Assembly: GCA_019307665.1 (NCBI GenBank)
Contig: JAFDJC010000060.1
Coordinates: 1 to 13,557, forward strand
Origin: Deltaproteobacteria bacterium
Lineage (GTDB): Bacteria > Desulfobacterota > Desulfobacteria > Desulfobacterales > SURF-7
DNA length: 13,557 nt
Direction of reading: 5' to 3'
Shown here: in pieces, positions 7,434-13,557 of the stretch
How positions within the stretch are numbered: the first letter of the stretch is position 1
How the letters are laid out: each line of letters begins with the position of its first letter
Notes under the pieces: model-generated
The model's database searches: none
Told to the model about the DNA's origin: nothing
What the model saw: only the letters and a program-made list of their open reading frames with translations
Position numbers and translations under genes: made by a program

Positions 7434-8621
7434 TCAGAACGCCTCGCGCATGCCGATAGTCAGCCCAAAGCCGCCATCGACCCAACTGAAATCAATCCTG
7501 GTGTTAAATTTTTCCGAATAGTTAATAGCGTATCGAAGCCCGACACCGGCTCCGGATGTCCAGCCGTCATTATGAATGTCGGACAGGTCTTCAGCCACTT
7601 GTGCGGTTTCCATAAAAACCGTTCCGCCAAATCGTTTGTAAATCGGAAAACGCCATTCAGCCTGAAAGGCGATCATGTCCCGATCTCTATAACGGCCATT
7701 TTCCAGGCCTCTAAGGATATTATAACCGTTTGGAGAACTTAGGTCCTGAAATGGGATATCGCCCCGCATGAGCTGCACATAGCCTCTGATCCCGAGACCG
7801 GTGACTCTTGCAAGAGTTATAAATTGTCGCATGTCAAGCGTGTATAAGGAGTAATCAAAATCGCTTCCAAAAGAGTCTTCGAAATATAGAGCATCAGCCT
7901 TGATAAAGGTCCCATCCCGGGCGTCATTTACATTATCACGCGTGTCCAAAGAGAGTGTGATACCGAGCCCGGATCGAAGCCCACCCTCTGCGCCGGTGAG
8001 ACTTTCATTTTGCAGCACGCCTTCGGATTCCGGGGATTCCGGTTCAATCCAGCTGTTTCGAAACTTATAGAGAACACCAGCATAAAGGAGGTCTATAAAT
8101 TTTCGTTCGAAAACAATGCGCGTATCCAAACCGGTTGATTCAAAGAGTTTTTTGTCTTCTTCTGTTGTATCGTTTCCAATACCATAGAAATTGGCAGGCC
8201 AAAAACGTCCATTAGCAGTCAGATTTAGATGATAGAGATCTCTTTTTAAATAAAAATCAGAGGTGACACCGGTATAATACTGCTGGTTGACTGTCCCAAA
8301 GGCGACAAAATCGATGGTTGATGTTCTGAACTCATTAGACTCCGGTTTAAAAAACCTTACAGCCAATCCACCAAGTTGCAGCCCGGTTTCGGTTTCACTG
8401 GCGATCACCGGAAAGAAGGCCCATTCCTGAAAATCTTCTGCCTGGAATTCTTCTTCAGCCTGATGGGTTGCATCATCCTGATGGGTTGCAGACGACGTTT
8501 TGTCGTTTGTTGGTAATGCTTCTTCGGCAAAAGCCTTTCCAATATTTAGGCAAAGGCAGCATATCAAGATCAAAATTATATTCATATTGTATCTATTATG
8601 GCATTGAATGGCCTGTTTCAT
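7434..8621 (-). CDS. BamA/TamA-like outer-membrane beta-barrel, no POTRA domains
   Basis: From the ATG at 8621 this is 395 residues. I chose this start because it overlaps the upstream stop as ATGA (8618-8621); a longer frame to 8711 would run into the transporter gene. A signal peptide runs through NIILILICCLCLNIGKAFA with likely cleavage before EE. After a short acidic linker the rest is strand-rich. It carries marks of the Omp85 16-strand barrel: LDTRDNVNDARDGTFIKADA, the loop-6 motif in ILRGLENGRYRDRD (equivalent to VRGF/Y), FQAEWRFPIY, and a terminal phenylalanine in the last strand (GLTIGMREAF). There is no room for POTRA repeats, so it is unlikely to be the main assembly factor BamA. 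It belongs with short 'surface antigen D15' proteins of unsettled role, and could be a porin-like barrel or a lipid or protein translocation channel. It is the last gene of the ndk operon. Confidence 0.85.
   Translation of the reverse strand: MKQAIQCHNRYNMNIILILICCLCLNIGKAFAEEALPTNDKTSSATHQDDATHQAEEEFQAEDFQEWAFFPVIASETETGLQLGGLAVRFFKPESNEFRTSTIDFVAFGTVNQQYYTGVTSDFYLKRDLYHLNLTANGRFWPANFYGIGNDTTEEDKKLFESTGLDTRIVFERKFIDLLYAGVLYKFRNSWIEPESPESEGVLQNESLTGAEGGLRSGLGITLSLDTRDNVNDARDGTFIKADALYFEDSFGSDFDYSLYTLDMRQFITLARVTGLGIRGYVQLMRGDIPFQDLSSPNGYNILRGLENGRYRDRDMIAFQAEWRFPIYKRFGGTVFMETAQVAEDLSDIHNDGWTSGAGVGLRYAINYSEKFNTRIDFSWVDGGFGLTIGMREAF
8459..8490. repeat. 14-bp direct repeat, 18-bp period, in the barrel gene linker
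   Basis: CCTGATGGGTTGCA occurs at 8459-8472 and again at 8477-8490, separated by TCAT. In the reading frame this gives ATHQDDATHQAE just after the signal peptide, in a low-complexity acidic linker. It is probably a slippage duplication in a region that tolerates length change. Confidence 0.85.
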
Positions 8622-9958
8622 AGTGCCTCGGCCCTTCCCTTTTCTTCGTCTGTGAAATAAAAAAGGACAGCTCCGATGATAAAAAGAATGATAACCGATG
8701 CAATGCTCCACCTTGATGCCAGCATGCCGACAGCCTCAATCTGTGCAGCTGTAGGTGACGGAGGCATCAGAATCCGTCTGGCTGCGAGACCGACAATTCC
8801 CATCAATGTGGGGCCTATAATCGCCGCGAATTTTCCAAGCATATTATAAAAACCATAGTATTCGGCTTCCTGACCTTTTGGAATAAGCCGCGCATAATAG
8901 GATCTGCTTAAAGCCTGTATGCCTCCCTGGACAAGGCCGACTGCAACAGCAAGAATGTAAAATTCATGCTTTTCAGTCATCATGGCTCCCCATATGGTGA
9001 TGCCCATGTAGACAAAGATGGCAAGGTATATTGATTTTTTAGGTCCCCATTTTTCCCCGAGCCTGCCAAATACAAGTGCTGCAGGAAAACCGACAAACTG
9101 CGTAATTAATAATGCGACAATTAAATCGTTGGACTCAAATCCAAGTGACAGTCCGTAGTCAACCGCCATACGAATTATGGTGTCAACACCGTCGATATAG
9201 AACCAGTAGGCAAGAAGGAATAACGCTACTGTTTTGCGCCGGCGAATTTTTTTAAGGGTTTCAAAAAACTGCCTGAAACCCTCTATGATGATTTTAATGC
9301 TGATCGATGATGCATCCGGCCCTTTTTTACCCTTATCATCTTTATTTTCGGGGACCCACATAATAGTTAGAATTGAAAAACCTCCCCACCACAGGGCCAC
9401 GGTAAGAAAGGAGAACCTGACAGCCGATGCTGCATCAGGCAGGCCAAAACGCTCCGGCATCAGTGTCATCAGTACGTTGATTGAAAAGAGGAGGCCTCCT
9501 CCCAGGTATCCCATTGAAAAGCCGAGGCTGGACACATAATCGAGTTTATTTTCATCGGCAACAGACGGAAGAAGTGAGTCATAAAAAATATTTGCACCTG
9601 AAAACCCTATAATGCCTGCAGTATAAATAAAAATAGCAAGCGCCCACTCACCCTTTTGAACAATAAAAAGGCAGGCTGTCATCAATGCCCCGAAATAAGC
9701 AAAGAATATCAGAAATTTTTTTCTAATGCTTCCTTTATCCGCAATAGCTCCCATTATAGGAGCCATAAGAGCAATGATAAGGCTGGCTGCTGAGTTACCG
9801 AAACCGAGCATTGCAGTGCTCGTGTTAACATCAGCCCCGTAGCTCCAGAATTGTTTAAAGAAGATCGGGAAAAAGCCTGCCATAACCGTTGTAGCAAAAG
9901 CTGAGTTTGCCCAGTCGTAAGCAGCCCATCCCCATACGGCTTTTTTTTTATCATCCAT
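8618..9958 (-). CDS. UMF1-family MFS transporter (Atg22-like)
   Basis: This 446-residue inner-membrane protein has about 12 predicted membrane segments in two halves joined by a charged loop (VPENKDDKGKKGPDASS, then a segment ending KKIRRRK). The opening WGWAAYDWANSAFATTVMAG is diagnostic of the UMF1 branch of the major facilitator superfamily, related to fungal vacuolar Atg22. Also typical are MGAIADKGSIRKK (motif A), FSGANIFYDSLLPSVA, SLGFSMGYLGGGLL and the second-half VQGGIQALSRSYYARLIP. Substrates of bacterial UMF1 proteins are largely unknown; amino-acid or metabolite efflux is a common guess. The gene starts six bases after trmJ, with its AGGTGA ribosome-binding site overlapping the trmJ stop codon. 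Its own stop overlaps the next ATG by four bases, so coupling to both neighbours is likely. Confidence 0.93.
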   Translation of the reverse strand: MDDKKKAVWGWAAYDWANSAFATTVMAGFFPIFFKQFWSYGADVNTSTAMLGFGNSAASLIIALMAPIMGAIADKGSIRKKFLIFFAYFGALMTACLFIVQKGEWALAIFIYTAGIIGFSGANIFYDSLLPSVADENKLDYVSSLGFSMGYLGGGLLFSINVLMTLMPERFGLPDAASAVRFSFLTVALWWGGFSILTIMWVPENKDDKGKKGPDASSISIKIIIEGFRQFFETLKKIRRRKTVALFLLAYWFYIDGVDTIIRMAVDYGLSLGFESNDLIVALLITQFVGFPAALVFGRLGEKWGPKKSIYLAIFVYMGITIWGAMMTEKHEFYILAVAVGLVQGGIQALSRSYYARLIPKGQEAEYYGFYNMLGKFAAIIGPTLMGIVGLAARRILMPPSPTAAQIEAVGMLASRWSIASVIILFIIGAVLFYFTDEEKGRAEAL

Positions 9959-9964
9959 TACCGT

Positions 9965-10726
9965 TCACCTTTTTTCATCCTGTTTAAGACCATCTTTGAA
10001 ACGTTTTTCTGCATACCAGTCTATCTGTCGGCAGATTCCTCTGATAATGCTTACTTCTTTTGCCCTGAGTTCCAGGCGGGAAAAAAAACGTCTGAGGTTG
10101 TTCATCCAGTAATCAGGATTTTGCGGGTTGATAAAGCTGATATGTATCAGAACCTCCCTGAGATGATCATACATGTTGTCAAGTTCAAGCCTGCTTGCAA
10201 GACGCGGCAGGATTTCAGGTTCGGCAGTTGAACTTGCGATAAAAATTTCATAACAGATCAACATAACCGCTTGGGCCAGGTTCAGGGAAGAAAAATCTGC
10301 CGTGGGAATGTTGACAAGGGCGTGGCATAGTCTCAGGTTTTCATTGGAGAGACCGCGATCTTCAGGGCCGAACAGAACAGCTGTTCGGTTATTTACGCAA
10401 AGGTTGGCAATATGTCCGGCGATTTGGTTTGGGGTCAGAATGTCTTTTCGCTGCCGTCCTGTCCTGGCGGTTGCTCCCACCACATAGTGAAAAGGCTCAA
10501 GAGCGTGTTTCAGGCTGTCTTCAATTTTGATATTTTCAACAATGTCTGATGCCGCATGAGTGGCCATTTTTCTGATCCGTTCAATTTCGTAAATCACAGG
10601 TTCAACGACAATCAGACTGCTAAATCCCATATTTCGAATGGCACGGGCGGCCGCACCGATATTTTCCGGACTGCTCGGTCGATGAAGAACAATAGAAATA
10701 TTATCCGGATTCGGTTTCCGGAGCAT
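9965..10726 (-). CDS. trmJ: tRNA 2'-O-methyltransferase, TrmJ-like SPOUT enzyme
   Basis: At 253 residues (E. coli TrmJ is about 246) this carries all three SpoU/SPOUT motifs. Motif 1 is PENIGAAARAIRNMGF (residues 20-35, with the expected N22 and R28). Motif 2 is LFGPEDRGLSN (118-128). Motif 3 is SSLNLAQAVMLICYEI (about 146-161). These build the trefoil-knot SAM site. TrmJ methylates the ribose 2'-O of nucleotide 32 in the tRNA anticodon loop. The region after residue 165 is a helical extension, as in TrmJ rather than TrmL or TrmH. The ATG shares one base with the ndk stop (TGATG at 10724-10728), indicating coupling. A related SpoU methyltransferase with another target is the main alternative. 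Confidence 0.9.
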   Translation of the reverse strand: MLRKPNPDNISIVLHRPSSPENIGAAARAIRNMGFSSLIVVEPVIYEIERIRKMATHAASDIVENIKIEDSLKHALEPFHYVVGATARTGRQRKDILTPNQIAGHIANLCVNNRTAVLFGPEDRGLSNENLRLCHALVNIPTADFSSLNLAQAVMLICYEIFIASSTAEPEILPRLASRLELDNMYDHLREVLIHISFINPQNPDYWMNNLRRFFSRLELRAKEVSIIRGICRQIDWYAEKRFKDGLKQDEKR

Positions 10727-11142
10727 CAGGCAACGATTTCAAAGCTGTTAAAAAAATAGCTGATTTCAAAAGCAGCTGTTTCAGGTGCATCTGATCCATG
10801 GACAATATTTTTTTCAATGTCGGTGGCAAAATCCTTCCTGATGGTTCCTTCGGCAGCTTTCCTGTAATCTGTGGCTCCCATAAGTTCACGGTATCTGGGA
10901 ATAACGTTTTCTCCTGTAAGCGCCATAACGACCACAGGTCCGGAAGACATAAAATCGGTCAGACTGTCAAAAAAAGGGCGTTCTTTGTGAACCGCATAAA
11001 ATCCCTGAGCTTGCTTTTTGGTCATATGAATCATTTTCGCAGCGATAATTTTGATGTTGTTTTCTTCAAGGCGTTTTATCACTTCGCCGATCAGGCCCCG
11101 GCTTGTTCCGTCCGGTTTTATAATTGACAGTGTTCTTTCCAT
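10726..11142 (-). CDS. ndk: Nucleoside-diphosphate kinase
   Basis: Ndk transfers the gamma-phosphate of ATP to other (d)NDPs through a phosphohistidine, balancing NTP and dNTP pools in the cytoplasm. I place the start at 11142, giving 138 residues (family about 140) and the canonical MERTLSIIKPDG opening with K9. A longer frame to 11193 adds 17 residues (beginning MEPHIFLLYF) that do not belong to the family. The catalytic histidine is H115 in NIVHGSDAPETA, and MGATDYRKAAEGTIRKDFA is the usual loop before it. The family more often has HGSDS; here the serine is alanine, a common tolerated change. AAAGGAATGG lies upstream of the start. It is the first gene of the ndk/trmJ/UMF1/barrel operon. 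Confidence 0.97.
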   Translation of the reverse strand: MERTLSIIKPDGTSRGLIGEVIKRLEENNIKIIAAKMIHMTKKQAQGFYAVHKERPFFDSLTDFMSSGPVVVMALTGENVIPRYRELMGATDYRKAAEGTIRKDFATDIEKNIVHGSDAPETAAFEISYFFNSFEIVA

Positions 11143-11189
11143 TTGTTTTCCATTCCTTTCAAAAAAATATAATAAAAAAATATGAGGCT

Positions 11190-11218
11190 CCAATACCAGA
11201 AGCCTGTAATCAAGTCAA
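11190..11218 (-). promoter_or_regulatory. Weak candidate promoter for the ndk operon
   Basis: On the minus strand TTGACT (11213-11218) is followed by a 17-base spacer and TATTGG (11190-11195). The -35 fits well and the -10 poorly. A TATTAT nearer the gene (11169-11174) is an alternative -10 but lacks a good -35. Confidence 0.3.
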
Positions 11219-11388
11219 CTTACAAGAATTTTAGAAAATCAGGAAATACGATCTCGAAAACTATCATAAATCAGAAAAAAAGTGTAAGGTTTAGGGGGAA
11301 ACTGAATTTTCAAAATCAAACAAACAGGCCAACATTTTGTCAAAATTCTCTCTTATAATCCGGATCAATTTTCGGGGAGAAGGTCAAC

Positions 11389-11433
11389 ATGCCAGAGCCT
11401 TGGTTTTTTTGTCTTTGGGATGATATCTGTTGA
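11389..11433 (+). CDS. Possible 14-aa leader peptide upstream of the FCD regulator
   Basis: ATG at 11389 is preceded at five bases by GGGGAGAAGG, one of the strongest ribosome-binding sites in the window, and opens the frame MPEPWFFCLWDDIC followed by TGA at 11431-11433. A perfect TATAAT lies about 30 bases upstream. The stop codon falls inside the palindrome at 11424-11439. Two Trp, two Phe and two Cys in 14 residues is unusual. It could be a regulatory leader, a translated small protein or a chance frame. There is no evidence of an attenuator hairpin pair. Confidence 0.3.
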   Translation: MPEPWFFCLWDDIC

Positions 11434-11439
11434 CAGATA
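11424..11439. promoter_or_regulatory. Putative GntR/FCD operator on a -35 box
   Basis: TATCTGT (11424-11430) and ACAGATA (11433-11439) form a perfect 7-bp inverted repeat with a 2-base centre. The core GT-TG-AC fits the general GntR-family pattern of GT and AC half-sites around a short centre. It contains TTGACA at 11430-11435, a perfect -35 hexamer, although the -10 17 bases on (TAATTG, preceded by TGG) is poor. Its place about 70 bases before the regulator gene suggests autoregulation. Confidence 0.45.
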
Positions 11440-11510
11440 ATTTGCTTTATGGTAATTGGTTGGATCATTGAATCATTGGACACTATCATGTAAAAAGGAT
11501 ATGAAACATA

Positions 11511-12245
11511 ATGAAACAAGACAAAAGCCGAATGACTCCAATAGCCAAAAAACGGCTCCATGAAGAAATAATGGAGCAATTAAAAGACAAGATAATCCGA
11601 GGTGATTTAAAACCAGGTTCCAAACTTCCACCCGAGAGAGAACTGGCCAATCAGTTAGAGGTAAACAGAACAACTGTAAGGGAAGCGTTGCATAAGCTTG
11701 AAAGCATGGAGCTTATCGAGATTAAGCACGGGAACGGTATTTTCGTTAGAGATTTCTTTGAAAGTGGGAGTCTTGAATTGGCAGGACATATACTTTTTTT
11801 AAACGGCAAATTAAATATTAAAATTCTCAGGAATCTTTTGGATCTGCGGAGGCTGTTAGTGCCTGAAATAAGCTATTATGCAGCGTTGAATAGGAGTAAA
11901 AAAGATTTGGATGAATTGGAGCGGATGGTTTTTCAGAGCGACGAAATTTTGATCGAAGAAAAGGATTGGCGTGTTCACAACATCATTGCACGGGCCAGCG
12001 GCAACCTGCTTTTTGTGATTCTTCTAAATTCTTTTACCGGATTAACCAAGGATTTATCACAATTTTACTTTGAAATAGAGGAAAACAGGATACGGTCCCA
12101 AAAATTCCATGGTGAAATTTATAAAGCGATTAAAAGAAAAGACTCATTAAAAGCAAAAGAAATCATGTTGAATGTATTAAAATTCGCTGAAGAGCAAACT
12201 TTAAAAGCGCTTGGTATAGATATCCGGGACACTTCGCTCATTTAA
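11511..12245 (+). CDS. GntR-family regulator, FadR/FCD subfamily
   Basis: This 244-residue protein has an N-terminal winged helix (about residues 14-80) with the family signature KLPPERELANQLEVNRTTVR, then EALHKLESMELIE. An all-helical FCD ligand-binding domain follows (about 95-235), with DWRVHNIIARASGN and FHGEIYKAIKRKD. FCD regulators usually sense carboxylic acids, sugar acids or fatty acyl groups, often with a metal held by one Asp and three His. Here D152, H156 and H200 are present, but the position of the last His (usual pattern MxxHL) reads MLNVL, with V222, so metal binding may be weak or lost. AAGGA precedes the start by 11 bases. The flavoenzyme gene begins 63 bases downstream on the same strand and is the likeliest target. 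Confidence 0.94.
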   Translation: MKQDKSRMTPIAKKRLHEEIMEQLKDKIIRGDLKPGSKLPPERELANQLEVNRTTVREALHKLESMELIEIKHGNGIFVRDFFESGSLELAGHILFLNGKLNIKILRNLLDLRRLLVPEISYYAALNRSKKDLDELERMVFQSDEILIEEKDWRVHNIIARASGNLLFVILLNSFTGLTKDLSQFYFEIEENRIRSQKFHGEIYKAIKRKDSLKAKEIMLNVLKFAEEQTLKALGIDIRDTSLI

Positions 12246-12308
12246 GCTCCCAAGCTGAATGCGAACAAAAAATGTTTAGAAAATTGAATCATGAAAAGGA
12301 GAATTACC

Positions 12309-13557
12309 ATGATGGCAAAAAAGAAATTCATTCCGGATTGGACGGAAACACCGCCACCGGAAAAATCATATCGATCAATCTTTAAATTGGGGAGACAAGA
12401 TGAGTTCAAGCATCCAAGCGATGCATGGTACGATATGATCAAGAAAGAGTTCAGCCTTTCGGACACCGACTTCGGGATGAAACAAAAAGAGGGAAACGAA
12501 GTTGTAATCCTCGATAAAAAGCCCGGGCTTAGCGGAGAACAGATTGAAAAATTTTCTAAAATCCTAGGCAAAGAAAATATTTCAACAGACGATTATATCC
12601 GGGTAAAATTCAGCCACGGCCAGATGCTCTTTGAGGTTATGGACTTGAGAGAGAATAACGTTAGAAACCTTTCGGATGTTGTGGTACATCCCCGTGACAA
12701 AAACGACGTAAAAAAAATTGTCGAATATTGCAACGGAGAAAAAATCCCCATATATGTATACGGCGGCGGATCCTCCGCAACCATGGGACTTACCCCTACA
12801 AAGGGCGGTGTAACCCTGGTTTTGAACACTCACATGAACAAACTACTCGAACTGAATGAAAAAAATCATACTGCTATAGTACAGCCTGGACTGATGGGCC
12901 CGGATTACGAAAAAGCCTTAAACAGAGCACCCGAGCGATTTGATGTGAAACGTCGGTATACCTGTGGACACTTTCCCCAATCCTTTGAGCTATCTTCAGT
13001 CGGTGGATGGGTTGTAACCCTCGGGTCGGTCCAGGCCTCAACTTATTATGGAGATGCCTACCACATTGTCCTTGCTCAGGAATACGTGACGCCCGCCGGA
13101 GATTTTAAGACTTACGAGTTTTCAGGAACGGCAACCGGACCCAAAGTGAACGACATCATGAAAGGCAGCGAAGGTGCCTATGGCATCCTGGTCGAACTGA
13201 CCATGAGAGTTTTCAGATATCAACCTGAAAACAGAAAACGTTTTGCCTTTATGTTTCCGACTTGGGAAGACGCTGTATCTGCCAGTCGGGAAATCATGCA
13301 GGGCGAATTTGGCCTCCCGGCAGTATATCGAATCTCCGATCCTGAAGAAACAGAACGCGGGCTCAAGCTCTTCGGGGCGGATAAGAGCTATATCAACAAG
13401 TTTTTTTCTTTGTTCGGGCTAAAGCCAATGGAGCGATGCCTCTGCGTCGGCACGGTTGAAGGCGAAAAGGGTTATGTTAGAAACGTTAAAAAAATGATCA
13501 GAAAAATTGCCAAAAGTTACGGTGCACTTTATCTTACCGGATCTTCTGTCAAGAAAT
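12309..13557 (+). CDS. FAD-linked oxidase, alkyl-DHAP-synthase-like (3' end cut by window)
   Basis: The frame is open to the window edge, giving 416 residues of a protein whose family usually runs to about 540-650. It belongs to the VAO/FAD_binding_4 flavoproteins. The FAD domain covers about residues 119-300: DVVVHPRDKNDVKKIVEYC, the pyrophosphate-binding loop YGGGSSATMG (151-160), a Gly-rich segment SSVGGWVVTLGS (229-240), and KGSEGAYGI (285-293), which positions FAD. These segments and their order match alkyldihydroxyacetonephosphate synthase (eukaryotic AGPS: GGGTS, STVGGW, MGSEGTLG) better than glycolate or D-lactate oxidases, though those relatives remain possible. The active-site C-terminus is not in the window. 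The start at 12309 has GGAG seven bases upstream; an in-frame ATG at 12291 lacks one. Pairing with an FCD regulator suggests a carboxylate or hydroxyacid substrate, which is inference. Confidence 0.9.
   Translation, partial: MMAKKKFIPDWTETPPPEKSYRSIFKLGRQDEFKHPSDAWYDMIKKEFSLSDTDFGMKQKEGNEVVILDKKPGLSGEQIEKFSKILGKENISTDDYIRVKFSHGQMLFEVMDLRENNVRNLSDVVVHPRDKNDVKKIVEYCNGEKIPIYVYGGGSSATMGLTPTKGGVTLVLNTHMNKLLELNEKNHTAIVQPGLMGPDYEKALNRAPERFDVKRRYTCGHFPQSFELSSVGGWVVTLGSVQASTYYGDAYHIVLAQEYVTPAGDFKTYEFSGTATGPKVNDIMKGSEGAYGILVELTMRVFRYQPENRKRFAFMFPTWEDAVSASREIMQGEFGLPAVYRISDPEETERGLKLFGADKSYINKFFSLFGLKPMERCLCVGTVEGEKGYVRNVKKMIRKIAKSYGALYLTGSSVKK

Larger units (their letters stand above)
11143..11510. other. 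Divergent control region between ndk and the FCD regulator
   Basis: This 368-base AT-rich stretch serves the leftward ndk operon and the rightward regulator gene. It holds a weak ndk promoter candidate (11190-11218), an isolated perfect TATAAT at 11354-11359 on the plus strand without a matching -35, a 14-codon leader-like ORF (11389-11433) and a 7+2+7 palindrome on a TTGACA box (11424-11439). Imperfect direct repeats GATCATTG (11463-11470) and AATCATTG (11471-11478) lie between the palindrome and the regulator gene. No RNA gene or clear terminator is seen. Confidence 0.55.

Noticed and set aside
8622..8711. Longer N-terminus for the outer-membrane barrel starting at 8711
   Set aside because: It would overlap the transporter gene by 94 bases and put a basic, non-signal sequence before the clear signal peptide; the ATGA start at 8621 fits better.
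12242..12833. Minus-strand open frames opposite the flavoenzyme start
   Set aside because: The plus-strand frame contains the FAD-binding motifs and a good ribosome-binding site; the minus frames are shadows.

Overview
The window looks like a piece of a Gram-negative, probably anaerobic, Desulfobacterota (delta-proteobacterial) chromosome. This is an inference from an AT-leaning chromosome with full outer-membrane machinery, a small (E/D)RR-repeat protein of a kind common in that group, a UMF1-type MFS transporter next to trmJ and ndk, and an FCD-type regulator beside an alkyl-DHAP-synthase-like flavoprotein. No rRNA, tRNA, CRISPR array or complete mobile element is visible. Genes are tightly packed and mostly run on the minus strand.

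Layout. (1) Bases 1-454 hold no intact gene, but the minus strand carries what looks like a frameshifted remnant of a HigA/COG3636-type antitoxin. A plausible promoter follows, and then a 69-residue basic protein on the plus strand (455-664). (2) Bases 699-7277, minus strand, form a tripartite RND efflux locus transcribed in the order MarR regulator, membrane-fusion protein, HAE1-type RND pump, TolC-like outer-membrane channel. A MarR-type palindrome overlaps the predicted -10 of the regulator, which suggests autoregulation. A large inverted repeat lies between the regulator and the membrane-fusion gene, and it pairs better as RNA in the operon's own direction. (3) Bases 7434-11142, minus strand, form a second compact operon: ndk, trmJ, a UMF1-family MFS transporter and a POTRA-less BamA/TamA-like outer-membrane barrel. 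Adjacent genes overlap by 1 or 4 bases or are 6 bases apart, so they are almost certainly co-transcribed and probably translationally coupled. (4) Bases 11143-11510 are the divergent control region, with a GntR-like palindrome on a TTGACA box and a 14-codon leader-like ORF with a strong ribosome-binding site. (5) On the plus strand, an FCD-family GntR regulator (11511-12245) is followed by an FAD-linked oxidase/alkyl-DHAP-synthase-like gene (12309 onward) cut by the window end.

How it fits together. The efflux operon is a self-regulated export system for unknown toxic or amphipathic compounds. The ndk operon joins housekeeping nucleotide and tRNA-modification genes to two envelope proteins of unknown substrate. 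The right-hand pair is a local regulator plus a flavoenzyme, most likely for oxidation of a hydroxyacid or for lipid-ether-type chemistry. I see no clearly novel multi-gene system. The most unusual items are the inverted repeat inside the efflux operon, the antitoxin remnant, the leader ORF and the POTRA-less barrel in the ndk operon.
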